39,587 nt of DNA from a virus. The notes under the pieces were generated by a model that did no database searches, was not told the origin of the DNA, and worked only from the letters and a program-made list of their open reading frames with translations. The stretch covers positions 1-39,587 of the IMG/VR virus record IMGVR_UViG_3300032134_000210; one strand, 5' to 3'. The position numbers were made by a program, and so were the translations under genes. Numbering within the stretch: position 1 is the stretch's first letter; each line of letters starts with the position of its first letter. Shown here one piece after another: positions 8,531-16,747 of this stretch.

Positions 8531-9010
8531 TCAGATGTACTTCAGGCCAGGTGCCAAGGTGGTGGTCAGCACGGTGCGCAGACCGTTGGTGTTGAGCAGG
8601 TCGAAGAAGCCGGCGGTGAGTTTGGCCACGTCGTCTTCATATTCACGACTGAGCAGCGTCATGCGGTACCGCTCCTGCGGGAACGACAGGTCTTCGGCCA
8701 GGTAGCGGCGGAAAGTGATGATGAAGCGCTTGTCGGCAGCCTTCGCTGTCTCAACCACCTCCTGCACCTCACCCGTGACGTTGTCCAGGCCAAGCACCAA
8801 GTTCTGGAACGCGCTGTTGTCGTTCTTCGGCAGGGCCAGGTCCATGGCCATCGCGATGAAGGTGAGCGTGCGGCCGTCCTCGGTGGTGCACACCCGGTCT
8901 TCCCAGCCAGAGCAGTAGAGATAAGAGACGGAGCCGCCCTCCTCCCGCGCCTCAATGGTGTCGACCAACTCGCCTCTGCCCGAGGCGTAACACTCCTCGA
9001 TCAGGCTCAT
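8531..9010 (-). CDS. DUF1833-like minor tail protein
   Basis: This 159-residue protein fits the DUF1833 family of phage tail-tip proteins (the N-terminus has E-E-C-Y-A-S-G, followed by alternating strands with conserved aromatic residues). It sits where lambda has gpL, between the M-like gene and the NlpC/P60 gene, and probably forms part of the tail-tip complex. Its ATG overlaps the stop of the upstream gene by 4 bases. The exact role is not known. Confidence 0.65.
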   Translation of the reverse strand: MSLIEECYASGRGELVDTIEAREEGGSVSYLYCSGWEDRVCTTEDGRTLTFIAMAMDLALPKNDNSAFQNLVLGLDNVTGEVQEVVETAKAADKRFIITFRRYLAEDLSFPQERYRMTLLSREYEDDVAKLTAGFFDLLNTNGLRTVLTTTLAPGLKYI

Positions 9011-9459
9011 GCTTCAGGCCACTCCCTGTTCATAGCGAGGTCGATCACGTTCTTGTTCAGCCAGTACTGAGGGAACTGCTCCCATCCTTCGGGAATGAGC
9101 TGCCGCTGCTTGAGCTCCGCACTGATGGAGTATCTCCAGCGCGAGACCTGAGTGAGCTCTGTTCGCCCATACATCCCTACGAAATGAACCTGGTACTTGG
9201 CGAATCCAGCAGGAAGCTGGAGAGGCATTTCGAACCACTCCAGACCGTCATTCAGCGTCCTTGCATACCAGGCTTCAAAGAAGCCCGCCTCATCCTCATC
9301 GAAGACAAAGTTGAATGTCAGGGTCGAAGGAACGTAACTGTGCACCTTTCGGTATCGGCGCCGCCCGGTGACCATTCGCGTTGAGCGCATTGGGTCAACC
9401 GTGTCGTAGCCATACCCATCCTGCAGCGGAAGTGGCAATTCTGCCGGGTATTGAATCAT
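9007..9459 (-). CDS. Minor tail protein (lambda M-like position)
   Basis: This 150-residue protein is rich in aromatic residues and beta structure and has no membrane segment. It follows the tape measure and a small ORF, in the position of lambda gpM, which helps cap the tail tip before tube polymerisation. An R-R-Y-R-K-V-H-S-Y motif lies near residue 34. I do not recognise a named family with certainty. Its role as a tail-tip protein is inferred from gene order only. Confidence 0.6.
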   Translation of the reverse strand: MIQYPAELPLPLQDGYGYDTVDPMRSTRMVTGRRRYRKVHSYVPSTLTFNFVFDEDEAGFFEAWYARTLNDGLEWFEMPLQLPAGFAKYQVHFVGMYGRTELTQVSRWRYSISAELKQRQLIPEGWEQFPQYWLNKNVIDLAMNREWPEA

Positions 9460-9486
9460 TGCCGTTCCTCAGCTGAGGTTTGCGTT

Positions 9487-9630
9487 TTAGGTGAGAGGGC
9501 TGAGGCCCAGCGCGTCCTCTAGACGGGCTAGCCGCCGCTGCAGCAGAAGCTCTTTCTCGTCCGGCGGGACAACAGGATCGGGCACAGGCGCGCCCGGCCC
9601 GTCATCAGCCTCTTCGGTTTCGGTGGTCAT
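9487..9630 (-). CDS. Small acidic/proline-rich protein after the tape measure
   Basis: This 47-residue ORF lies between the tape-measure and M-like genes. The ATG at 9630 has an AAGGGA Shine-Dalgarno 8 bases upstream and the TAA is at 9487. The first half is acidic and proline-rich; the second half is a basic amphipathic helix (residues about 26-42, with L-Q-R-R-L-A-R-L-E). It fills the space between its neighbours exactly and has the codon use of the flanking genes. The function is unknown; a small assembly partner of the tape measure is possible. Confidence 0.65.
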   Translation of the reverse strand: MTTETEEADDGPGAPVPDPVVPPDEKELLLQRRLARLEDALGLSPLT

Positions 9631-9641
9631 GAGATTTCCCT

Positions 9642-12374
9642 TTAGGATCCCTGTCGGCGCAGGCCGTAGGCATCTTCCAGCGCTTGAGACATAGGGCCGT
9701 TACCCCAGATATCGGCCACATACACGGTTGCCATCTGATCGCCGTTGTCGTCGCGACTTTGCTCGACCTCTCCAGCGCGAGATCTGTCCTGCACCAGATT
9801 TACCACCAGGTTGGTCTGAGCTGCTGCCGGAGCCTGGGCGCTGCCAGACGACTGAGTCGAAACAACAGAGCTTCCCCCTCCAGCCACCGATACCCGCTCG
9901 TTCGAGTTGATCGCCTCCAGCAGAGCTCGGTTGCGCTTGGTGGCCGCGGCATTCACCACGAACTCGCCGTCACTCAGCCGGGCCATGATGCTGTCGGAGG
10001 TGCCGGTGCCGGCGCCAGACACATAGCCGCCGGTGGCGAAGCCTGGAAGGCTGACCGAACGGATCGATGCAACCTGGGCCATCTGCGCAGTGAGCGCAGC
10101 GCCTGCGGCCGCAATGCCGAGCGCAGGACCGACAATTGGGATGCCGGCCATTGCTGAGTAGGCATCACTCGCTGTTTTCGGGGCATTGATCAAGGCCTGA
10201 GCGATTGCCACGGCCTTCGAGACAGCAAACATCGCCTTGTAGGCAGAAGACTGCTCGCCTGCAAACGTTCCAACAACACTGGTCAGGTCGCTGAACATGT
10301 CCTGAGCGATGGCGATTCTAGCCATGCTCATTGCCTGCTCGTTCCTCATGGTATCGGCGGCACGCTGTTGCTCGAGCTGACGAATTGTCTCGTCATATTG
10401 AGCAGCATTCTCCACCTCAAGCTCGCGGTACTGCTGGTACATCGCTATCCGCTGGTCGTACCACGCCTGAAGCTGAGCATTCTCCTCGGCCATGCGTGTC
10501 AGTTCTGAGCTAGGCCCGCCGACCTCTGCCGAAATCACAGAGGTATTCGGCTTGCCGCTAAAGATCTGACCCTTGATCGATGAGTCGATACCTGCCCTGG
10601 CGATGTTGCCAGCCGGCCCCTGGATTCCTGTTGCTGCCGCTTTTTGCGCGTAGAGCTCTGCCAGGCTTTGACCTTTGACGTACTCTTCGTTGATCTGCTT
10701 CAGCCTGGCCAGGTGCTGATCCTGCCCCTGAACAATGGACGCATAGTTAATGGATGCCTGCGCCAATGCTTTGCTGTACTCACTCTGGCTGATTGCGCCA
10801 CGGTCCAGTGCAAATTGGAGCTGTTGCTGCTCTCTGGTGAGGGAGCGCACCGCTTGAGCGGCAGGGTCGTATTGCCCATACAGTTTGGCGAACAACCCCA
10901 GCGCCTCGGAGAGTCCTTTCTTTGCCTCGGCGGTAGCTTTTGCGTTTGCCGAACCGAGATCCTTAGCCGCCTTTTCTGCAGCAGCTTTCCGGTCTTTTTC
11001 CTCGGCGTACTGCAGCAGCAGCTTTTCCTGCTCTGGCAGAAGCTTGCCAAGCTCTCCAGTTTCAATGGCATACCTGACCTTGGCTGCCTCTGAGTTTTCC
11101 CCTTGTAGGGCGGCCTGCTTTTTCAGGCTGGCCAGCATTTTTTCGTATTCAGCGTTAACGACCGCGGCAGGCTCTTCGCCTTTTGGCTTCTGCGCACCAG
11201 TCCCGGCTGCTGCTGACTCCATCTTGCTTACGATCGCTCTGATCGCAGTGGACTTCCCCTCAAGCTCTTTGATCTCGGCATCAATCTCTGCGCGGTCGTA
11301 GAACTTGAACTTGAAAAAGACCGTATCAGCCGGGTTATCCTTTGCCAGCTTTGACCTTGCGTTCTGCAGGTCACGAATATCGGCCATGGTGACGCTGAGC
11401 TCGTTGTTCAGCCCGGCTACGGTTTGCTTGTCCTTGCGGAAAAAGTCCAGAAACTCGCCGGAGTTGAACCCATCCATGGCGCGTGCCAGCGCTGCAATCC
11501 CGCCAGCTAGCCTACTGCTTGCCCCGGTAGCCTCGTCCAGCCTGCCAACAGTGGTGATCAAGGCGTTATTGAAAGAGGTGATCGCTTGGCTGACGGTAAG
11601 GGTCATGGCCGAACTTAGTTCGTCGACCTTGTCTTTCTGATTTTGGAGGGCCTTAACCACTGCTTCGGATGTCAGCTTACCTTCTGCGCCCATTGCCCTT
11701 AGTTGGCCGATCGTTACTCCAAGGCCGCGAGCGATTGCCTGGGCCAGGGCCGGCGTCTGCTCCATGATCGAGTTCAATTCGTCGCCGCGTAGCGTTCCGG
11801 ATGCCAGCGCCTGGCCAAATTGAACCATAGCCGCATCGGCGGCCTGAGCACTGGCGCCGCTGAGTGCGACCGTTTTCGCCACCGTCTCGGTGACGCTGGC
11901 CACATCAGAGAAGTCGAGCCCGAGCTGTCGTGCGTTTTGTGCAACCCGCTGATAGACCTGGGCAGTAACCTCGAGCGACTGCCGTGAGTTCTGGGCGACC
12001 AGGTAAACCGATTCCTGGGCGAACGCCAGCTGCTCTGCGCTTTCAGTTACCAATCGCAGCCGGTTTGTCAGGTTTACGTACTGCTCAGCGGCTGCTGCAA
12101 TTTTCGCAACACTGAACGCCGCCGCAATTGGTCCGGCCAGTCCAGTGACTGCCGAAGCAAGTCGGTCTGTCTGGCCTTCCAGAGTTCTGACTTTAGAGGC
12201 GCTTGTTGACGCCTGATTGCCCATCTCACGGATACCGGCCTCGACCCTATCCATCGCCGGGTCAACACGGTTGCCGGCTGACTCCAAGGCACTCAAGTCC
12301 TTGGTCATCGCTCGGGTGTCACGCTGAGCACCTCTGGAGTCGATCGTAACCGCCAGGCGAGACTCTTGGTTCAT
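9642..12374 (-). CDS. Tail tape measure protein
   Basis: This 910-residue protein sets tail length and is threaded through the tube. The N-terminal 280 residues match the conserved tape-measure start domain (for example a G-D-E-L-N-S-I-M-E-Q-T-P-A-L-A-Q segment). Long alanine- and glutamine-rich helical stretches follow, and a small hydrophobic segment lies near residues 735-790 (A-A-A-G-A-A-L type). The start at 12374 is preceded by GGAG directly behind a terminator; a GTG 15 bases further upstream is in frame but badly placed. It follows the GT chaperone module, as in lambda. Confidence 0.9.
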   Translation of the reverse strand: MNQESRLAVTIDSRGAQRDTRAMTKDLSALESAGNRVDPAMDRVEAGIREMGNQASTSASKVRTLEGQTDRLASAVTGLAGPIAAAFSVAKIAAAAEQYVNLTNRLRLVTESAEQLAFAQESVYLVAQNSRQSLEVTAQVYQRVAQNARQLGLDFSDVASVTETVAKTVALSGASAQAADAAMVQFGQALASGTLRGDELNSIMEQTPALAQAIARGLGVTIGQLRAMGAEGKLTSEAVVKALQNQKDKVDELSSAMTLTVSQAITSFNNALITTVGRLDEATGASSRLAGGIAALARAMDGFNSGEFLDFFRKDKQTVAGLNNELSVTMADIRDLQNARSKLAKDNPADTVFFKFKFYDRAEIDAEIKELEGKSTAIRAIVSKMESAAAGTGAQKPKGEEPAAVVNAEYEKMLASLKKQAALQGENSEAAKVRYAIETGELGKLLPEQEKLLLQYAEEKDRKAAAEKAAKDLGSANAKATAEAKKGLSEALGLFAKLYGQYDPAAQAVRSLTREQQQLQFALDRGAISQSEYSKALAQASINYASIVQGQDQHLARLKQINEEYVKGQSLAELYAQKAAATGIQGPAGNIARAGIDSSIKGQIFSGKPNTSVISAEVGGPSSELTRMAEENAQLQAWYDQRIAMYQQYRELEVENAAQYDETIRQLEQQRAADTMRNEQAMSMARIAIAQDMFSDLTSVVGTFAGEQSSAYKAMFAVSKAVAIAQALINAPKTASDAYSAMAGIPIVGPALGIAAAGAALTAQMAQVASIRSVSLPGFATGGYVSGAGTGTSDSIMARLSDGEFVVNAAATKRNRALLEAINSNERVSVAGGGSSVVSTQSSGSAQAPAAAQTNLVVNLVQDRSRAGEVEQSRDDNGDQMATVYVADIWGNGPMSQALEDAYGLRRQGS

Positions 12375-12393
12375 ACAAACTCCGGGCACAAAA

Positions 12394-12414
12394 AAGCCCG
12401 CACTTGGCGGGCTT
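12394..12414 (-). terminator. Intrinsic terminator upstream of the tape-measure gene
   Basis: An 8-bp stem (12394-12401 with 12407-12414) is followed on the minus strand by a T-run and then GTGCCCGGAG, the Shine-Dalgarno for the tape measure. Stem, loop and SD context are nearly identical to the element at 5064-5080. Confidence 0.8.
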
Positions 12415-12429
12415 CGGTTGAATGTCTGC

Positions 12430-12726
12430 TCAGTCTGCGACCGGCTCTAGGTCTGAGGAACAGTGCTTGCACTTGATGGCTTCTCGCTGAACCACCTCGG
12501 CGCAGTAAGGGCACTTCCTATAGCTGGCGGATGACCCAAACTTTTTGGCAATTTCTATGCTTTTTGCGTCATCAACGCCGACTGGATTTACCAGCCAGAT
12601 GGCAATCAGGGCAAAGATTGAGAACAGGAATCCAAGCACGAACCATGCGCCGGTGCTGCGTCCTTTCTGCTTGGCGAAGTACGCTGTCACAGCGGCGACC
12701 GCCAGCCAAACAATCAAAATCTCCAT
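12430..12726 (-). CDS. Membrane protein with C-terminal zinc ribbon
   Basis: This 98-residue protein has two hydrophobic segments (about residues 3-16 and 28-48) followed by a cytoplasmic zinc ribbon with paired C-P-Y-C and C-K-H-C motifs near residues 73 and 86. Nothing in tail assembly calls for such a protein. It sits between the GT chaperones and the tape measure, is preceded by a strong GGAGGGG Shine-Dalgarno and ends just before a terminator. Small two-helix membrane proteins in this location can be morons, for example superinfection-exclusion proteins. The function is unknown. Confidence 0.75.
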   Translation of the reverse strand: MEILIVWLAVAAVTAYFAKQKGRSTGAWFVLGFLFSIFALIAIWLVNPVGVDDAKSIEIAKKFGSSASYRKCPYCAEVVQREAIKCKHCSSDLEPVAD

Positions 12727-12780
12727 GAGCCCCTCCTGAGTCGATGGCTAAATTTACCACCCACTCGTGACCTGGCGCTA

Positions 12781-13143
12781 TCAGCGCGGCTTTTGAGTTC
12801 TTGATTTTTCAGTCTGGCTTTCCTGCTCCTGGCTCCAACGCCTCCTGAACTCCTCGTCGAGAGCAAATATTGCGCCGTCAAACTCTTCGCGGCATATCAC
12901 CGATGGGTAGCGGTCGAGGTATTCAGCAATCGCGGCTGGCGCAATTGGGGCTGGAGCACCGACCATGCCGACGTACTGGCGTGATTTTCCAATGTGCCCA
13001 TAGGCCTCAAGTATCTCAGCAACCACGCCGTCGATCAGCGGTGCCTCCTGGGCACTCAGCCCGAGGCGCTCATGCTTCCAGCGCTTCTTCTCGTTCTCCG
13101 GCCCGGCCCAGTCCCTACCCCAGCGATATGCCGCTACTGCTTT
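12781..13143 (-). CDS. T-like extension of the tail chaperone, read by -1 frameshift (GT)
   Basis: This frame is open from before 13143 to the stop at 12781 and lies -1 relative to the G-like gene that ends at 13134. Fused at the K codon near 13141 it would give a GT protein of about 264 residues with a 119-residue T domain containing motifs such as A-Y-R-W-G-R-D-W and E-E-F-D-G-A-I-F-A-L. A candidate slippery heptamer G-GTA-AAG (GGTAAAG) sits at 13139-13145, just before the G stop. In lambda the same arrangement (GGGAAAG) makes gpG and gpGT in a fixed ratio for tail assembly. An internal GTG at 13026 without a good Shine-Dalgarno is a poor alternative start. Confidence 0.75.
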   Translation of the reverse strand, partial: KAVAAYRWGRDWAGPENEKKRWKHERLGLSAQEAPLIDGVVAEILEAYGHIGKSRQYVGMVGAPAPIAPAAIAEYLDRYPSVICREEFDGAIFALDEEFRRRWSQEQESQTEKSRTQKPR

Positions 13144-13574
13144 ACCGCTGTTTCTGCTGCCCGCTCCTTGGCCCTGGTCATGATGTCCAGTGCAGCCCGG
13201 ACAACAATCCAGTAAACGTCAGGCATCATCTTGAGCAGTTCGACGCCGAGCTTTGGACAGTACTGGGCCGGGACGCCAGGGTTATCAGCAACGTCCACAC
13301 CCTGCCAATCCTTGATCAAGTGGCGCGCTGCCAATTCAAAGTACAGGTCATCGCCCGATTCGATCTCGACCTCCGCCACCGCATCCAGGCTGAAGTCTTT
13401 GGTTCCCGCTTTGGTCTGAAGGTCGATGGAATCCAGATGACGCTGAATGATGGCCTTGTGCGACTTGAACATCGGATTACCGAAGGATGCTACAAGCAGT
13501 TTTGCACCTGGCGCAAAGTCGACCCAGCGCTGACCCTCGATATCCAGTTCAGGCTTCTTGATGGTGATACCCAT
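13134..13574 (-). CDS. Tail assembly chaperone (lambda G-like)
   Basis: This 146-residue soluble acidic protein lies between the tail-tube gene and the tape measure, where siphophages encode the frameshifted assembly chaperones. It should keep the tape measure soluble and recruit tube subunits and is absent from the finished virion. Its last codons (V-K-Q-stop) overlap an open -1 frame that extends another 119 codons. The start at 13574 has AGAGGA upstream. Confidence 0.8.
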   Translation of the reverse strand: MGITIKKPELDIEGQRWVDFAPGAKLLVASFGNPMFKSHKAIIQRHLDSIDLQTKAGTKDFSLDAVAEVEIESGDDLYFELAARHLIKDWQGVDVADNPGVPAQYCPKLGVELLKMMPDVYWIVVRAALDIMTRAKERAAETAVKQ

Positions 13575-13631
13575 GGTATTCCTCTGCGGTAAAAGGCCCG
13601 ACGCACACCGCAGGGCGCGCCGGGCAAAGGC

Positions 13632-14801
13632 TTAAGCGGTGACGGTGACAGCGCAGGTGTCGGTCTTGGTGCCGTCTGCAGCGCTGGTTGCCGTGATGGT
13701 AGCGGTGCCGACGGTCAGCCCCTTGACCAGACCGGTCTCGCTCACGCTCGCGATGGCCGGGGCGGAACTGGTCCAGGTGACTTGCTGGCTGGCACCGGCA
13801 GGGGTGACCACGACCTCCAGGTCGCGAGTTGCGCCAACGGCCAGGCTCACGGTGGCCGGGGTGACATCCACGGCGGCCACAACGATCGGCGCCGGCAGGC
13901 GGGTGATGGTCGGGGCCACGCGGCGGGCGGTGTAGTTCAGCTCCACCTGGATGATGTCGGTCGAGCCGCCATCAGGCCAGTCAGCGGTCACTTCCATCTC
14001 GGGGATCAGGAAGTTGTACCCGCCGTCGGCGTTGCCGATGGTGAATTCCAGGCTGATCGCGTCGTTACCCTTCTGGGCCTTCCACAGTTCGTAGGCCATC
14101 TTCGACCAGCTGATGGTGATCGAGCCGGACGGGGTGAACGTGGTGGCGATGATGTTGCCCGGGTACGGGTTGCCGTTGCCGATACAGCGCTGGGTCTGCA
14201 CGTTGTTGTCGAACTGCAGGTTGAAGCTGTCGACGCAGGCGTTGTCCTCGCCCACCTGGACGCCGTTGATCTTCAGGCCGCTGATGTCCTTGAAGCTGAA
14301 GCGGCGCTGGCTAGCCTCGGGTTGGGCGTTGATGATGAACGACGTGTTGTCGCCCTTGTCGTCCCAGGAGCGCGCCGCCATGGTCATGGTGACCGTGACC
14401 TCGTTGTCGCCCGGGAAATCGAAGTTCATGTTGGCGACTTGAACGCCGCGGGCGATGGCCGACACGCCGATGTCGGTAGCGTAGGAGGCAATCGAGAAGG
14501 TGATACGGTCGTCACCCATGGTCAGGGTATTGCCCGCCCAGGCCTTGCCGAAGCAGGAGGCCATGAACTCGTCCAGCGCGCCGAAGCGCCACTTGGTCTC
14601 GATGTCGCCGCCCACGTCCACGGTGGTCTGGGCAGTGCCCTGCGACATGCGGGTGAAGCCGATTTCGTTGTTCTCTTCCGAGTTGAAGGTCGGCATCAGG
14701 CCGTTGCTGATTCGCGTCAGTACGTTCCAGTCGCCGGCCGGGGTCACGCCCGGGGTTACTTCTTTGATCCAGGCCAGCTGGACCTTGGCTCCGCTCGACA
14801 T
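13632..14801 (-). CDS. Major tail tube protein with C-terminal Ig-like (BIG2) domain
   Basis: This 389-residue tail-tube subunit is formed by residues about 1-300 (G-A-K-V-Q-L-A-W start, beta-rich) and a C-terminal immunoglobulin-like domain of the BIG2 type at about 308-389 (V-T-P-A-T-V-S-L-A-V-G, later T-W-T-S-S-A-P-A-I-A-S-V and G-T-A-T-I-T-A-T). In lambda gpV the C-terminal Ig-like domain decorates the tube and aids adsorption. The start at 14801 is preceded by AGGAGAAACC. It lies between the tail-terminator gene and the G-like chaperone. Confidence 0.85.
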   Translation of the reverse strand: MSSGAKVQLAWIKEVTPGVTPAGDWNVLTRISNGLMPTFNSEENNEIGFTRMSQGTAQTTVDVGGDIETKWRFGALDEFMASCFGKAWAGNTLTMGDDRITFSIASYATDIGVSAIARGVQVANMNFDFPGDNEVTVTMTMAARSWDDKGDNTSFIINAQPEASQRRFSFKDISGLKINGVQVGEDNACVDSFNLQFDNNVQTQRCIGNGNPYPGNIIATTFTPSGSITISWSKMAYELWKAQKGNDAISLEFTIGNADGGYNFLIPEMEVTADWPDGGSTDIIQVELNYTARRVAPTITRLPAPIVVAAVDVTPATVSLAVGATRDLEVVVTPAGASQQVTWTSSAPAIASVSETGLVKGLTVGTATITATSAADGTKTDTCAVTVTA

Positions 14802-14831
14802 GCGGTTTCTCCTATCGATAGGCGTAAAAAA

Positions 14832-14847
14832 ACCGCCATGTGGCGGT
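14832..14847 (-). terminator. Hairpin upstream of the tail-tube gene
   Basis: A 6-bp stem (14832-14837 with 14842-14847) has a 4-base loop and is followed on the minus strand by seven T residues. It is placed just before the Shine-Dalgarno of the tail-tube gene, like the other terminator-SD elements in the late operon. Confidence 0.65.
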
Positions 14848-14860
14848 GCAAGTGGCGGGC

Positions 14861-15268
14861 TCAGTAGGCCCGGTATGGGATCGACACGTTCACCTGATAC
14901 CAGCCATGGCCGTCATCACCGATCGTGCTGGCCGAAGCCGCGTAGCACTCAAACGGCCCGGTCGGGTCGCTGTAGAACTCGAAATGCTGCACCAGCGTGT
15001 CGGCGGCCTTGGTAATAGCCAGGGTGCCCTTATAGCTGGGCACGAACAGCTGGATCATGATGATGCCGGTGCGGCGCACGCACGGGCCGATGCCGACCTC
15101 GGGCGCACTGGACAGCCCTGGCACATCCGCCAGCCTGGCCCAGATCGGCTTGCCGGCCGGGTTGAAAGGCCCTTGCGGTGGGTTTGGGTAGTCCACAGCA
15201 TCAGCGGGAATGCCCGCCCACTGCGCCATGCGGCCGGTGACGATGGCCCGGATTTGTTCGAAGGTCAT
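14861..15268 (-). CDS. Tail terminator protein (lambda U-like, DUF4128)
   Basis: This 135-residue protein is predicted to cap the completed tail tube and join it to the head. It has the alternating fold and the I-M-I-Q-L-F-V-P strand seen in DUF4128 tail-terminator proteins, and a G-P-C-V-R-R-T motif before it. It follows the gp10/Z-like gene with an ATGA overlap and is followed by the tube gene, the usual order in siphophages. Confidence 0.7.
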   Translation of the reverse strand: MTFEQIRAIVTGRMAQWAGIPADAVDYPNPPQGPFNPAGKPIWARLADVPGLSSAPEVGIGPCVRRTGIIMIQLFVPSYKGTLAITKAADTLVQHFEFYSDPTGPFECYAASASTIGDDGHGWYQVNVSIPYRAY

Positions 15269-15651
15269 GAGTAGGCCTGCGATACGCTGTTGAACGACAC
15301 CGCGTAGATGCCGGCGGGGGCCTGCTGGGAGTGCCCATCCTCAAGCGGTACCGCATATGGGAGGTTGTTCTGGATGAACACCTGCGTGTAAGGCTCAAGC
15401 CCGGTCATCACCCTGACGCCCTGCTGGATGGTATCCGAGCCGGTCGGGTCGACATTCACGCTGCTGGTGTACACGGGCGCGCCCACGCTGACGATGTTGT
15501 TACCCAGGAACCGCCCAGTGTCGACTGGCGACCGCAGGACGATCTCGTTGAGCATCGCCAGGGCAATGACGCGCACGCGCTGCGTCAGGGCCTCTTCGAC
15601 CAGGCCGGCGAACAGGCTTGGTGGTGTGCTCCATCCCCTGCTCTTGGCCAT
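15265..15651 (-). CDS. Tail completion / HK97 gp10-like protein
   Basis: This 128-residue protein has the L-R-S-P-V-D-T-G-R-F motif near residues 39-48 that marks the HK97 gp10 / lambda Z group of tail-completion proteins, and a P-Y-A-V-P-L-E-D-G-H motif near residues 98-107 that matches the conserved second half. It acts at the head-tail interface. It lies between a head-closure candidate and the tail terminator and overlaps the latter as ATGA. Confidence 0.75.
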   Translation of the reverse strand: MAKSRGWSTPPSLFAGLVEEALTQRVRVIALAMLNEIVLRSPVDTGRFLGNNIVSVGAPVYTSSVNVDPTGSDTIQQGVRVMTGLEPYTQVFIQNNLPYAVPLEDGHSQQAPAGIYAVSFNSVSQAYS

Positions 15652-15653
15652 GG

Positions 15654-16037
15654 CTACTTCCTCAGCTGCAATCTGTAGGTGGCCGAAGCCGGGTCTGCGC
15701 GCACTGACTTGACCAGGTAGACCACCTGCTTGGACCGTTCCATCAGATCGGGAGCGGTGATCTTGTGCCCAACATCCGGGGTATCGGTGACCTCGTTGGC
15801 AAGCGCGGTGAGGCGCAGGTCACCGACCAGGATGTTGATGTTGTCGATCCGGCTGTCTTCGTACCGCGAAAGCACGCCCCGCCCCGAATACGTCACGGGC
15901 TGGGCCGTGGTTTCCTCGGTGACAGGATCAACCACGCCGGGACCCATGTACTCGCCCGTGAAGGCCAGCACCGCGTCGGCCAGGTCCGTATTGAAAGCAT
16001 CGGCCAGGTCGGCCTGCAGTTCATCGCGAAGTCCCAT
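15654..16037 (-). CDS. Head closure / neck protein candidate
   Basis: This 127-residue protein is mostly beta-strand, with an acidic N-terminal helix. Its place between the adaptor and the gp10/Z-like gene is that of head-closure proteins (lambda FII, SPP1 gp16). Motifs such as T-A-P-D-L-M-E-R near residue 94 fit such proteins only loosely. The function is inferred from gene order. Confidence 0.55.
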   Translation of the reverse strand: MGLRDELQADLADAFNTDLADAVLAFTGEYMGPGVVDPVTEETTAQPVTYSGRGVLSRYEDSRIDNINILVGDLRLTALANEVTDTPDVGHKITAPDLMERSKQVVYLVKSVRADPASATYRLQLRK

Positions 16038-16038
16038 A

Positions 16039-16410
16039 TCAGCACCTTACGATCTTGGTCTGGCCGCTGCTGTTCAGGTAATGCGCCAGCAGCGCCAGGG
16101 CGAACGACTCGCCAGCGCTGATGGTGCGGGAGGATTCGGAGTAGGTTTTGCTGCTCGAAACCCCGTCAGCGTTGACCGACTTGCTCAGCACGCCGGTCTC
16201 CTTGCTGCCGTAGATGTTCCCTGCCGCAGCCTCCCGGGCAATCTCAGCGCCGGCCTGGATGACGTCGTCCGGTACCGGATCGAACTCAGGCAGGCCGAGA
16301 TTGGTGAGCCAGGTGTTGGCCATCAGCACCGCCCGGGCCTTCTGGTCGGCGGGCGCCCAGCCTGGCCCAAGCAGGGCGTCTACCTGCTCGACGGTGATGT
16401 AGATGGTCAT
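16039..16410 (-). CDS. Head-tail adaptor (DnaT-like/gp6-type)
   Basis: This 123-residue helical protein begins with I-T-V-E-Q-V-D-A-L-L-G-P-G-W and is of the type often annotated as DnaT-like or head-tail adaptor protein in Proteobacterial phages. These form a dodecameric ring below the portal. Its ATG shares one base with the upstream stop codon (TAATG), so translation is probably coupled. It lies directly after the small lysine-rich gene behind the capsid. Confidence 0.6.
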   Translation of the reverse strand: MTIYITVEQVDALLGPGWAPADQKARAVLMANTWLTNLGLPEFDPVPDDVIQAGAEIAREAAAGNIYGSKETGVLSKSVNADGVSSSKTYSESSRTISAGESFALALLAHYLNSSGQTKIVRC

Positions 16411-16706
16411 TACGCGGCCTCGTCCAGCAGCTTCTGGAGGTCTTCAAGGCTGGCGTCAGGGCTGAACTGCACGCCCTTTTCGTTCAAGTCGGCCTGCAGC
16501 TTTGCCTTCAGCTCGGCTTCTTCAGCGGCCTTCTTCTCGGCAGCGGACTTTCCAGCCTTCGAGCCTTTGGCCTCCTTCAGCGGATCTGGGTGCTCGTAGC
16601 CATCCGGCGCAAAGCGCGCATCGATGATCTTGTAGCCCTTCTGACGCAGTTCAGCCTTTCGCTCAGGGCTGACCGGGTGTTTCTCGTAAATCACTTTCTC
16701 GCTCAT
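16410..16706 (-). CDS. Small lysine/alanine-rich protein with HeH/LEM-like end
   Basis: This 98-residue protein has a basic N-terminus, a K-A-A-E-E-A-E-L coiled central part (residues 45-70) and a C-terminal segment (about 68-96) resembling the HeH/LEM helical motif (F-S-P-D-A-S-L-E-D-L). Such proteins often sit between capsid and connector genes. A capsid accessory or nucleic-acid contact role is possible; nothing firmer can be said. Confidence 0.6.
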   Translation of the reverse strand: MSEKVIYEKHPVSPERKAELRQKGYKIIDARFAPDGYEHPDPLKEAKGSKAGKSAAEKKAAEEAELKAKLQADLNEKGVQFSPDASLEDLQKLLDEAA

Positions 16707-16747
16707 GGCGATCTCCTGGGAAGGCGCCCCGGAGGGCGCGGTACCGG

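Noticed and set aside
12781-13026. Independent start (GTG 13026) for the T-like protein
   Set aside because: There is no good Shine-Dalgarno, and the same frame is open with T-like content well upstream, which fits frameshift fusion better.
13782-14867. 361-codon open frame on the plus strand
   Set aside because: It is the shadow of the tail-tube gene.
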